64,000 nucleotides of DNA from CAVXZE01 sp963766175. GTDB lineage: Bacteria; Myxococcota_A; UBA9160; UBA6930. Location: contig CAVXZE010000011.1 of NCBI GenBank assembly GCA_963766175.1, positions 110,979 to 174,978 on the forward strand, read 5' to 3'. How positions within the stretch are numbered: the first letter of the stretch is position 1; every line of letters starts with the position of its first letter. Below the pieces are notes generated by a model. The model saw only the letters and a program-made list of their open reading frames with translations. It did no database searches and was not told where the DNA came from. Shown piece after piece: positions 1 to 8,246 of the stretch. Position numbers and translations under genes: made by a program.

Positions 1-1393
1 TGCAGATCAGCGCCCCATCGGAGGCGCGGAGCAGCGAAACCGGCGCCGCGTCCATCCGCGACCAGATGTCCACGAAGTAGCGGCCGGAAGGTGAGAAGCC
101 GGAGACCGAGGGGGTACCGCCCAGGAGCGCCATCTGCGACAGGGCCACGATCTCGCTGGCGGGGGGGATGGAGACCTGGTGGTCCGCGTCTTCCGGAGTC
201 AGCAGGGTCAGATCGGACCCGTCGAGGTTCACGCCGTAGAGGTGCCGGTAGCAGGGGTCGCGCTCCGGCTCGCGGCCGCACGCAGTGAAGTAGACCCTTC
301 GCGTCTCCTCGTCGACGCGGATGATGTCGCGCACCAGCCACTCACCCGAGGTGATCTGGTGCCGGAGCTCTCCGGTCCGACCGTCGTAGAGATAGAGGTG
401 CCCCCAGCCATCGCGCTCGGAGAACCAGATGACCTCTTCGCCACCGCCGAGGATCCGGACGTTGGGTTGCGCCCAGGTGGCGGGGTTCAGCTCCAGATAG
501 GTATCGCTCCGCTCTTCGAGGATGGGCCGCACGGCGCCCGTCTCGATGTCCAGCTCGCAGAGGCGGCAGGCCTGGCAGCCCCGGGCCAGATCGACGAAGT
601 AGACGCGAGTGCTGTCCCCGCTCCACCAGGCGTGTTGGAGCTCGATGGGGGAGAGAAGCGGTGCGGGAATCGGCGGCCACTCCGCGTCCACCCGCTTCCC
701 GGTCTCGACATCGAAGACGAGGAGCTCGGCGTGAGGAATCTCCTCGTCGGCGGCCATGGCGTAGCGGTAGGTGTGGAGCACGGGCCGTGCACTGGCGTCG
801 GGCGGTGCCGATTGAAGCAGGTGCAGCTCCTTCACCCGCCTCTCGTCGAGGCGCGAGGTGAGAAGCCTTCGCGAGTCGGGTGACCAGATCGCCATTGGCG
901 GCAAGGGGATGCCCGCCACCCGCGCCGTCACCGCAAATGTGTTCGAATCCGGTGACTTACCGTATGCGTAGGTGAGCTCGCCGTCCTGTGTGAGCGCCTG
1001 CTCCTCGCCGGACTCCATGGCTCGCAGGACCAGATTCGAGTCGCGCCCGGAGACGGCCCAGCGGCCGTCGGGCGAGATCAGGCCGTGAGTCAGAGTCGCG
1101 GCGAGCCGATCTCCCTCCGGGCCGGGTTGCCCGGCCTTCTCGAGCGCCTGCCGATCGCTTCCTTCTGGGAGCGGGCCGCACTCGCCGGTGCGGGGATCGA
1201 CCAGCACGGCCTCGGTTCCGTCCCGCGTCTGCCGCTCGTACCAGAAGCGATCGCCGTCGCCGATCCAGTTTGGCCGCACCGCGACGTTTCGCACCAGCGG
1301 GTTCAGGTGCCAGGGGAGAAACTGCTCTGCACGGGCATAGTCTTCGGCTGTGAGGTGATGCGATGATCTTCCGGGACGCTCCACGCTGCTCAC
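1..1393 (-). CDS. S9-family peptidase (DPP IV-like), N-terminal part, runs off the window
   Basis: An open frame on the minus strand runs without a stop from a GTG at 1393 to the window edge, giving 464 codons. The protein has no signal peptide at its start and consists of beta-propeller-like repeats ending in SPDGRWAVSGRDSNL, AIWSPDSRRLLTSRLDE and similar blades. The motif HTYRYAMAADEEIPHAEL is characteristic of the DPP IV N-terminal domain of prolyl oligopeptidase-type enzymes. The catalytic alpha/beta-hydrolase domain would lie beyond the left edge, so activity cannot be checked. The GTG was chosen because GGGAGA lies just upstream (seen in minus-strand reading) and the frame has no better start. 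Family identity is fairly sure; substrate (dipeptides from the N-terminus of peptides, if typical) is inferred from the family only. Confidence 0.8.
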   Translation of the reverse strand, partial: MSSVERPGRSSHHLTAEDYARAEQFLPWHLNPLVRNVAVRPNWIGDGDRFWYERQTRDGTEAVLVDPRTGECGPLPEGSDRQALEKAGQPGPEGDRLAATLTHGLISPDGRWAVSGRDSNLVLRAMESGEEQALTQDGELTYAYGKSPDSNTFAVTARVAGIPLPPMAIWSPDSRRLLTSRLDERRVKELHLLQSAPPDASARPVLHTYRYAMAADEEIPHAELLVFDVETGKRVDAEWPPIPAPLLSPIELQHAWWSGDSTRVYFVDLARGCQACRLCELDIETGAVRPILEERSDTYLELNPATWAQPNVRILGGGEEVIWFSERDGWGHLYLYDGRTGELRHQITSGEWLVRDIIRVDEETRRVYFTACGREPERDPCYRHLYGVNLDGSDLTLLTPEDADHQVSIPPASEIVALSQMALLGGTPSVSGFSPSGRYFVDIWSRMDAAPVSLLRASDGALIC

Positions 1394-1574
1394 GATCTCT
1401 CCCTTCTTCGTTGGCCGCGGTAGCGAGCCGGTGAGAAATGCAGGCTAGCATGTCCCCATTGGAGAGGAGTCAGGAGAGGCCTGCCGTGGGGTGGATCCAC
1501 ATCTCGACCGGGATCCTGGTGTCGAATCAGCGCGGTGCTGCGGCCGTTGCACGTCCTGCAGAGAGTGCTGAACC

Positions 1575-2168
1575 GTGAAACCCTACGTCGAATCCTGCGA
1601 GAGGAACCGGGCGCCGATTCTGGAGGTGCTTCGCGTCGAATTGGCGGGAAAGTCTCGGCTGCTGGAGATCGGCAGTGGCACCGGTCAGCACGCCGTCTAT
1701 TTCGCACCGGAATTTCCGAGGCTCGTCTGGCAGACCAGCGATGTCGTCGAAGCCCACGCGGACATCAGGGCCTGGCTGGACGAGGCTGCGCTCGCGAATG
1801 TATTGCCGCCGCTGACTCTGGATGTCTGCAAGAGTGACTGGCCCGCCGGGCCCTACGACGCCGCGTTCAGCTGCAACACGGCGCACTGGATGTCATGGCC
1901 GGAGGTCGAGTGCCTCTTCTCGGGTGTCGGCGAGGTCCTTCAGGCGGGTGGCGTCTTCTGCCTGTACGGCCCGTTCAACTACCGCGGTGCCTACACCAGT
2001 GCGAGCAACGCCAGCTTCGATCGATGGCTGAAGGAACGCGACCCGTCGAGCGGTATCAGGGATTTCGAGGCCGTCGACCAGCTCGCCCGCGAGGCGGGCA
2101 TGACACTCGAAAGAGATCACGCGATGCCGGCGAACAATCGGACACTGGTCTGGTCCAAACAGGTGTGA
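1575..2168 (+). CDS. DUF938 family SAM-dependent methyltransferase
   Basis: This 197-residue protein starts at a GTG preceded by GAGAG. It opens with KPYVESCERNRAPILEVL and carries the SAM-binding motif LLEIGSGTGQHAVYFA at about residues 30-45, followed by the acidic strand WQTSDVV and the CNTAHWMSW segment. This arrangement is that of the DUF938/METTL26-like family, small class I methyltransferases of unknown substrate. Length matches the family (about 200). It stands alone, divergent from the S9 peptidase at its left and convergent with the epimerase at its right, so the context gives no hint of a substrate. Confidence 0.85.
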   Translation: MKPYVESCERNRAPILEVLRVELAGKSRLLEIGSGTGQHAVYFAPEFPRLVWQTSDVVEAHADIRAWLDEAALANVLPPLTLDVCKSDWPAGPYDAAFSCNTAHWMSWPEVECLFSGVGEVLQAGGVFCLYGPFNYRGAYTSASNASFDRWLKERDPSSGIRDFEAVDQLAREAGMTLERDHAMPANNRTLVWSKQV

Positions 2169-2283
2169 TTCAGCTGAAGAGCTACCCGGATCTCCCCACG
2201 ATCACCGATCTCGTGCGCCCCTCCGCTCCCCCGCTCCTGTGCGCGACCCTGTGCGGTGTGCTGCCCGGTAGGCGCGGCGGCGG

Positions 2284-3798
2284 CTACACGATGTCTTCGA
2301 AGCACCGCGCGTCGTAGGAGTTCTGCTCGTACCGGTCGTGGTTTGGATAGTAGATCTGCGCGAAGAACGGATTCTTCTTGGCAATCTGATCGTAGTTCCA
2401 GGCCGGTGGAAGACACTCTGGACACCAGTGCCCGGCGCGCAGCACCAGGGTCGGCGTCGCCTTCCAGGTGTGTCCAAAGGCACACTTCCACTCCAGCGCG
2501 TGGCGCATGCTCTCGAAAGCCTCGGTCAGGCACTGCCCCCCGCGGAAGTCCGCCGCGTCCCGGAGGTCAGCGAGCGTGAGGGCGTCGTCCGGCTTGCTGT
2601 CATCGTAGCCATGGTCGAGTCGCTGGAAGTCCTCGGGGGTTGGTTGCACCGGTACCTCCCACCCGGGGATGGCACGCATCTCTTCCCGCGATCCGTAGAA
2701 GGCGCTGATCCGGCCTTCGTTTGCGTTCTTCAGCCAACCGAGGGGACCGTTCCTTTGTTTCGCCATCGGTTCCATGAGAAACTTCTTGATCAGGAAGCTC
2801 GGCGCGAGCTTGCCCAGGGGCACGTACCAGGGCGCCTCGTCGACCACCTGCTGGCAGTGATCCTCCACCGACTGGCGCCAGTGGCCGAGGTACTCGTTGA
2901 GCACACCCGAGTCTTCGAAGAAGCTGCAGTGAAAGTTTCGCAAGGCGAACCAGTCGCGGTCCATGATCTTGCGAAAATCTCCCAGGCCGAGCAGCCGCAT
3001 CATCTTTGACAGGTAGTCGACAAAGGTGATGCGTCCGCCGGGACCGCCGCCCATGTTGTAGATGCGGCCGTAGAAATCGTCCGGACAGGCGAGGGTCTGC
3101 ACCAGGCCATAGCCGGCGTCCTCGTCGGTGACCATCTCCATGCAGGTGTTGAGCGGTTGATGGAACATGATCGGATCCATTAGGCTGAAGAGATCCGTGA
3201 TCGCGATGTAGCTCTGGCGAATGCTCGCCCAGTACTTGAGACCGGACTCGATCACCGTCTTCTCGGCGCGGATCTTGGTCACTGCGTAGAAGTCGTAGAC
3301 GCTCGGCTTGAGCGGATCGCCGCAGCGCACCCAGTGGATGGGGGGCAGGCGATCGCCGTAGATGGCGAGGGAAGAGACGTGCACCAGGCGGATGTGATCA
3401 CCGTTGTCCGGCTGAGCCTTGATGGCGCGCACCAGGTTCTGGGCGGCGCCGACGTTGATCTTCTCCGCCAGGTCGGGATGGTGATCGGCGGCCGGCGAGA
3501 TGAAGGCGGCCGGGTGCAGGACCGCGTCCACCCCGGTGACGGATTCGAGCACATCCTCGTAGCAGGTGAGATCGCCCCACACGATCTTGAGGCCGTCGTG
3601 CTCGACGATGCTCTTCCGCCCAGCGGGAGTGCTCTTGCCTCCTTCGTAGGCCACGAACTTCTTCTTGTTGACCGCCGAGGGTCGAACCAGGAGCACGATG
3701 TCGGGCCGGTTCGGCCGGGCCATCAGCTCCAGGAAAGCCGCGTTGCCCATGGAGCCGGAGGCCCCGGTGAGGAGGACCTTCTTCTTCTGTTCCGTCAT
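2284..3798 (-). CDS. NAD-dependent epimerase/dehydratase (extended SDR) with C-terminal zinc-ribbon-like tail
   Basis: The 504-residue protein begins with a Rossmann nucleotide-binding motif, LLTGASGSMGNAAF, and carries the extended-SDR active site YAVTKIRAEK (Tyr and Lys four apart). These point to an NAD(P)-dependent sugar-nucleotide or sterol-type epimerase/dehydrogenase. It is about 150 residues longer than ordinary family members. The extra C-terminal part (about residues 425-465) reads WKCAFGHTWKA, then GHWCPEC, a C-x2-GH-x-W ... C-x2-C pattern like DUF4379-type treble-clef zinc ribbons. ATG 3798 was preferred over an in-frame TTG at 3807. It is convergent with the DUF938 gene, and TypA lies upstream in the same direction with a 60-base gap. 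Substrate unknown. Confidence 0.8.
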   Translation of the reverse strand: MTEQKKKVLLTGASGSMGNAAFLELMARPNRPDIVLLVRPSAVNKKKFVAYEGGKSTPAGRKSIVEHDGLKIVWGDLTCYEDVLESVTGVDAVLHPAAFISPAADHHPDLAEKINVGAAQNLVRAIKAQPDNGDHIRLVHVSSLAIYGDRLPPIHWVRCGDPLKPSVYDFYAVTKIRAEKTVIESGLKYWASIRQSYIAITDLFSLMDPIMFHQPLNTCMEMVTDEDAGYGLVQTLACPDDFYGRIYNMGGGPGGRITFVDYLSKMMRLLGLGDFRKIMDRDWFALRNFHCSFFEDSGVLNEYLGHWRQSVEDHCQQVVDEAPWYVPLGKLAPSFLIKKFLMEPMAKQRNGPLGWLKNANEGRISAFYGSREEMRAIPGWEVPVQPTPEDFQRLDHGYDDSKPDDALTLADLRDAADFRGGQCLTEAFESMRHALEWKCAFGHTWKATPTLVLRAGHWCPECLPPAWNYDQIAKKNPFFAQIYYPNHDRYEQNSYDARCFEDIV

Positions 3799-3858
3799 GA
3801 GGTTCAACAGTATGGTCCGTCATCTGAGGGGACGAGGGGCGTTCGTTCATCCTCGGCC

Positions 3859-5664
3859 CTACCGGCGTTTGCGGAGATTGGCGGGCAGGATGCGCTTGCG
3901 CAGGCGGAGACTCGACGGGGTGACCTCGAGGAGTTCGTCGTCTGCCATCCATTCGAGGGCCCATTCGATCTGGACCTCGCGCGGCGGCGACAGGACCGCC
4001 GCCTCATCCTTCCCGGCGGCCCGGATGTTCGTGAGCTTCTTGGCACGGGTGACGTTGACGTTCATGTCTCCTTCGCGGCGATTCTCCCCCACGATCTGAC
4101 CTTCGTAGACCGGAACCCCCGAAGGAACGAAAATCATGGCGCGCTCCTGGATGTTGAAGATCGCGTAGGGCGTCGCCCTTCCTCGTTCGGTCGACACGAT
4201 TGCGCCCACCCGGCGCCCGACCAGCTCGCCCGCCCACGGCTCGTAGCCTCGCACGGTCCGATGCAGGGCCCCATCGCCGCGGGTTTCGGAGAGAAACTCG
4301 CTGCGGTAGCCAAAGAGCCCTCGGCTCGGCGCGACGAAGGTGAGCCTCACCCGCCCCTTGTGGTTCTCCATCGAGATGACGCGCGCTTTGCGCGCGGAGA
4401 GCTTCTCCATCACCACGCCCGTGAAGGCCTCGGGCACCTCGGCCACGACGTCCTCGACGGGCTCACAGGTCTTTCCGTCGATCTCGCGTCTGATGATCTC
4501 CGGCCGCGAGACGTTGAACTCGTAGCCTGCGCGGCGCATGGTCTCGATCAGCACCGCGATCTGGAGCTCGCCGCGGCCCGCCACCACGAAGGTGTCCGGC
4601 GCATCCGCCGCCTCGACCTGGATGGAGACATTGCCGAGCGCTTCGCGCCTGAGCCGGTCGCCGATCTGGCGGCTGGTGAGGAACCTCCCGTCCTGTCCCG
4701 CGAAGGGGGAGTCGTTGGGCGAGAAGCGCACGCGGATGGTCGGAGGATCGATGCGAATCCGCGGCAGCGCCTCGAGGGCATCCAGGGCGCAGATGGTGTC
4801 GCCAATCTCTATCGAGTCCATTCCGGCGATGACCGCGAGGTCGCCGGCGACGGCGTATTCGAGCTCGACGCGCCGTAGCCCCCGCGCTCCCAGCAGCTTG
4901 GTCACGCGAAAGGTTTCCGACTTACCGGTTTCGAGGAGACGGGCCACCCTCGCTCCCCGCTCGAGGCGACCCCGCTCCACACGGCCGATCACGAGCCGGC
5001 CCAGGAACTCGTCGTAGTCGAGGGTCACGGCCTGGAACTGCAGTGGCCCTTCGACATCGACCTCTGGCGCGGGCGCGTGCTCGACGATGGATTCCAGCAA
5101 GGGTCGCAGGTCCGAGCCCGGATTCTCCGGATTCAGGGTTGCGGTTCCCTGCTTGGCCGACGCGTACACGATGGGGAAATCGAGCTGATCGTCGCCGGCG
5201 CCCGCAGCGACGAGGAGATCGAAGACCTCGTCCACGACCGCGTGGGCGCGCTGCTCCGGGCGATCGATCTTGTTGACGACGAGCAGCGGCCGCAGGCCGT
5301 GGGACAACGCCTTCCGGACCACGAATCGAGTCTGGGGCATGACGCCTTCGACGGCGTCCACGAGCAGCAGCACTGCGTCCACCATGCCGAGCACGCGTTC
5401 CACCTCTCCGCCGAAGTCCGCGTGGCCGGGCGTGTCGACGAGGTGGATGCGCACGCCCTCGAAATCGATGGAGGTCTCCTTGGCGAGGATCGTGATTCCC
5501 CGCTCGCGCTCGAGATCCTCGCTGTCCATCACCCGCTCCGCGACCGCCTGGTTTTCGCGGAAGGCGCCGGTCTGGCGCAGCAGTCCGTCCAGCAAGGTCG
5601 TCTTGCCGTGATCGACGTGGGCGATGATCGCCAGGTTGCGGAGATCTTTGCGCAGTTCTCTCAT
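3859..5664 (-). CDS. typA: Translational GTPase TypA/BipA
   Basis: This 601-residue protein is a full-length ribosome-associated translational GTPase of the BipA/TypA family (usual length about 605). The G domain shows G1 AHVDHGKTTLLD, G2 RERGITI, G3 DTPGHADFGGEVERV and G4 NKIDR within the first 135 residues. The later part has the EF-G-like domains and the TypA-specific C-terminus, with RGLFGYRSEFLSETRG. The ATG at 5664 is preceded by AGGTGA. It acts on the 70S ribosome in stress and cold adaptation and in 50S maturation, as known for the family. Housekeeping in character; the neighbours do not form an obvious operon with it. Confidence 0.97.
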   Translation of the reverse strand: MRELRKDLRNLAIIAHVDHGKTTLLDGLLRQTGAFRENQAVAERVMDSEDLERERGITILAKETSIDFEGVRIHLVDTPGHADFGGEVERVLGMVDAVLLLVDAVEGVMPQTRFVVRKALSHGLRPLLVVNKIDRPEQRAHAVVDEVFDLLVAAGAGDDQLDFPIVYASAKQGTATLNPENPGSDLRPLLESIVEHAPAPEVDVEGPLQFQAVTLDYDEFLGRLVIGRVERGRLERGARVARLLETGKSETFRVTKLLGARGLRRVELEYAVAGDLAVIAGMDSIEIGDTICALDALEALPRIRIDPPTIRVRFSPNDSPFAGQDGRFLTSRQIGDRLRREALGNVSIQVEAADAPDTFVVAGRGELQIAVLIETMRRAGYEFNVSRPEIIRREIDGKTCEPVEDVVAEVPEAFTGVVMEKLSARKARVISMENHKGRVRLTFVAPSRGLFGYRSEFLSETRGDGALHRTVRGYEPWAGELVGRRVGAIVSTERGRATPYAIFNIQERAMIFVPSGVPVYEGQIVGENRREGDMNVNVTRAKKLTNIRAAGKDEAAVLSPPREVQIEWALEWMADDELLEVTPSSLRLRKRILPANLRKRR

Positions 5665-5707
5665 GGGAGCGGGGTCACCTTAGCCGGTGTCACGAGTATA
5701 CGCGAGA

Positions 5708-7258
5708 TCACCGGATCGGAAGCAGGGAGAGGAAGAAGTCCTGGATCCGTCTCCCCGTCCCGACCTCCGGGTCGCGCTCGTGACGGATTTCGCCGCCCTC
5801 CCCGGCACCGACCCACACCATCCTGGGCTTTCGGCGCGAGTCGCTCTCTTCGAGCATCACCCGCCAGCTGTTCTCGGGTCGCAGGTCGACCTCGATCACT
5901 TCCAGGAGCTGCTCGGCGAACTCGGGGCTGTGGATGATCAACCCGATCTCGGTGATCACCTGGGCGCCGAGGCGGTCCAGGTTGTAGGAGCCGATATAGA
6001 CGACCCGGCGGTCGAAGACGGCGGTCTTGGCGTGCAGGCTGAGGTCACTCGGTCCGTCGGGGTCGGCGAGGTAGAGGCTTCGCGACGCGGCATCGGGCCG
6101 CAGCTCGTGGAGACGAGCCCCCATCTCGAGCATCTTGCGGCGATGGGGCGCGTATCCCGCGTGAGCGAGCACGACGTCCGTGGAAGCCAGGGAGTTCATC
6201 AGGACTCGAATCGACGCACCATTCTCTCTCAGGCGTGTGAGGCCCTCGAGCTCCTTCGAGACCGGCATCAGATATGGGGAGACGAGCAGGACCTCCCGGT
6301 GGCTTTCCTCGAGAATTCCGAGCAGGCCGAGGCTGACATTCTCGGAGATGTCTCCCTGCACCTTGTCAGGAGTGTCATAGACGAGATCCGCCGTCCCCCA
6401 TACGAAATGCTCCACGAGGAACTTCATCCGATCGACGACCGCCGTTCGCTCGGCGGGGAGCCGATAGGGAGACTCCTCTACCTTCTCCGCGAGTGTGCGG
6501 GCTTCGTCGAGGATTGTCTCGGCCTCTTCGGGGGATGGAAGGCGACCCCGCACCTCACGGATCGGGACCGCCCATTGGCTGTTCCAATAGACGTCGAAGC
6601 TCTCGGAGATCCTGGGCACGATGGGGCCGGCTGTCATGACGTCCAGATCGCGATAGTTTCGCTCTGGATCCACCCCGAAGTAGATGTTGCCGATGTTTCG
6701 CCCCCCCATGATTCCAACCTGGTTGTCAGCGACGAAGAGCTTGTTGTGCATCCGGTGCTTGAGGCGCGCGACCCGGGTCGCCAGCTCGAGACCCCGCAGC
6801 AGCGGGCGCTGGCGGATGCTGATGGGGTTGAAGAGCCGCACCTCGATGTTGGGATGGCGGTCGAAGGCTCCAACGGTGAAGTCCCGAGCGCCGCCGAGGT
6901 AGAAGTCGTCGAGGAGGACGCGGACGCGCACGCCGCGATCCGCGGCTTCCAGAATCCGCAGACCGAGCGCCCGACTGCTGGAATCCCCCTCCCAGATGTA
7001 GTACTGCATATCGAGGCTGCGCTCGGCCAGGTCCGCCAGTGCGATGCGCGCCTCGAAGGCCTCCTTGCCGGTATTGAGCAGGAAGAAGCCCGACATGCCG
7101 GGGTGATGGTCCAGGGTGGAATCCAGCAGACCCCCGAGGTGGGTGTCTCCCGTGCCGGTCAAGGCGGTGGAGGCAGGGCGCTCTGCGGTGGGCGGGGGCG
7201 TTGCACAGCCGAGGCCCAACCAGAGCAGCGCGGTCCAGCGCAGCAATCTCGAATTCAT
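5708..7258 (-). CDS. Phospholipase D-family lipoprotein (cardiolipin synthase-like)
   Basis: From ATG 7258 the protein has 516 residues and a lipoprotein-type signal: MNSRLLRW, a hydrophobic stretch, then LGLGC at Cys18. The frame is open further upstream but those residues look non-coding. Two HKD motifs are present: HNKLFVADNQVGIMGGRN at about residue 170 and HAKTAVFDRRVVYIGSYN at about residue 420, each with the H-x-K-x4-D pattern and the following G-G/S. This is the two-domain PLD superfamily that includes bacterial cardiolipin synthases; here it is probably a membrane-anchored periplasmic phosphodiesterase or transphosphatidylase. The miniature membrane gene lies 31 bases upstream in the same direction. 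Confidence 0.88.
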   Translation of the reverse strand: MNSRLLRWTALLWLGLGCATPPPTAERPASTALTGTGDTHLGGLLDSTLDHHPGMSGFFLLNTGKEAFEARIALADLAERSLDMQYYIWEGDSSSRALGLRILEAADRGVRVRVLLDDFYLGGARDFTVGAFDRHPNIEVRLFNPISIRQRPLLRGLELATRVARLKHRMHNKLFVADNQVGIMGGRNIGNIYFGVDPERNYRDLDVMTAGPIVPRISESFDVYWNSQWAVPIREVRGRLPSPEEAETILDEARTLAEKVEESPYRLPAERTAVVDRMKFLVEHFVWGTADLVYDTPDKVQGDISENVSLGLLGILEESHREVLLVSPYLMPVSKELEGLTRLRENGASIRVLMNSLASTDVVLAHAGYAPHRRKMLEMGARLHELRPDAASRSLYLADPDGPSDLSLHAKTAVFDRRVVYIGSYNLDRLGAQVITEIGLIIHSPEFAEQLLEVIEVDLRPENSWRVMLEESDSRRKPRMVWVGAGEGGEIRHERDPEVGTGRRIQDFFLSLLPIR

Positions 7259-7289
7259 GTCTGCTGATCCAGGTCTCGATCTGTATGGG

Positions 7290-7520
7290 CTATAGCGCGA
7301 CGAGCGATTCGCCGCGCAGCGCATACCAGGCGGCATCAGCGAGGAAGAACGCGCCGATTGCCAGGAGAAGAAGCGGTACGAGAACCGCGCTCGCGCGGTC
7401 CATCCCCCCGTTGAGACGGCCAAGCGGCCCGTCCGCGCGCTCGCCGAAGACTGCCCCGAGGAGCACGGGGTTCAGCACGTCCGCGAGCAGGATCGGAACC
7501 AGGACGGTCAAGAGTTCCAC
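7290..7520 (-). CDS. Miniature membrane protein, possible internally deleted GAP-type protein
   Basis: A GTG-started frame of 76 residues with two hydrophobic stretches: LLTVLVPILLADVLNPVLLG at the N-terminus and a C-terminal segment, ASAVLVPLLLLAIGAFFLAD, followed by WYALRGESL. The first stretch resembles the beginning, and the second the end, of six-helix GAP/Sap-type membrane proteins of about 220 residues. The middle helices are missing, so this may be a remnant with an in-frame internal deletion rather than a native small protein. It sits between the exported helical protein and the PLD-like lipoprotein, all on the minus strand. Whether it is expressed cannot be told from the sequence. 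Confidence 0.5.
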   Translation of the reverse strand: MELLTVLVPILLADVLNPVLLGAVFGERADGPLGRLNGGMDRASAVLVPLLLLAIGAFFLADAAWYALRGESLVAL

Positions 7521-7553
7521 GAATCGCTCGATCGGGGGTGTTGGCCGACGTGC

Positions 7554-8024
7554 CTAGATCGGCGGCTCCTCTTCGTAGTACGGCCGCAGCCGGCGCAGCA
7601 CGGCGCCTGCCGCCTCGATCTTCCCGGCAACGGGCTCGCCGAGCTGGATCCGGCGCAGCTCGTCCGAGGCGCTTCGCACCGTACTGATCATCCGGCGGTA
7701 TGTGGGAAGGGTTTCGTCGAGGCCGGCACCCTCGCCAAGTGAGGCGTGGAGGCGGCCGGCCGTGGCATGGATGGACGAGACGTCGTCACGGAGCTGGTGA
7801 AAGGCGCGCTTGCCCGGCTGCCCCAGCGTGGGCGGCGGCTGTCTTCGGAGCGTATCCCTCAGGTCCGTGGTCGCCGTCACCAGCTCGGCGGCGATCGCCG
7901 TTACCTGCTCCTGGTTCCAGGGAGTGAGGTCGGCGCTCGCGAGGGTTGCAGTGAAAAGGAGAGCCACCATCGACAAGAGGGAGGCCAAGATCCGAGTCTT
8001 CTCTCGAGTACGCGATCGGGTCAT
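7554..8024 (-). CDS. Small exported alpha-helical protein, unknown function
   Basis: A 156-residue protein starting at ATG 8024 with AAAGGA upstream. The first 32 residues form a signal peptide: basic MTRSRTREK, hydrophobic SLLSMVALLFTATLASA, then a cleavage-like ASA/DL. The mature part is charged and helical (WNQEQVTAIAAELV, LRDDVSSIHATAGRLHASLGE) with no Cys and no recognised catalytic motif, ending in acidic YYEEEPPI. It could be a periplasmic coiled-coil protein. I do not recognise the family. It heads the minus-strand series with the miniature membrane protein and the PLD-like lipoprotein, suggesting an envelope-related job. Confidence 0.65.
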   Translation of the reverse strand: MTRSRTREKTRILASLLSMVALLFTATLASADLTPWNQEQVTAIAAELVTATTDLRDTLRRQPPPTLGQPGKRAFHQLRDDVSSIHATAGRLHASLGEGAGLDETLPTYRRMISTVRSASDELRRIQLGEPVAGKIEAAGAVLRRLRPYYEEEPPI

Positions 8025-8246
8025 CGCTGTCCTTTCTTCGAGTTCTGGCGGGGCTAGGTCGGGGGTTCTGTAGATGATCGGCGGCTGCCCAGCTGGCTAT
8101 TTCTGCTTCATGGACCGCCGGAGCCGTAGGACTGTACCACATCTGCGGCACGGCCATCCCGTCTGGAAGGGGGGTCGACGGGGTTTTCCCCCCTGCCGCC
8201 TGTCCCCGAGCCGAAGCGCTAAGATCGAGTCTGCGATGAGATTCCC

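Noticed and set aside
3334..4878. 514-codon plus-strand frame
   Set aside because: Antisense to the SDR and typA genes.
5687..7267. 526-codon plus-strand frame
   Set aside because: Antisense to the PLD-like gene, whose two HKD motifs prove the coding strand.
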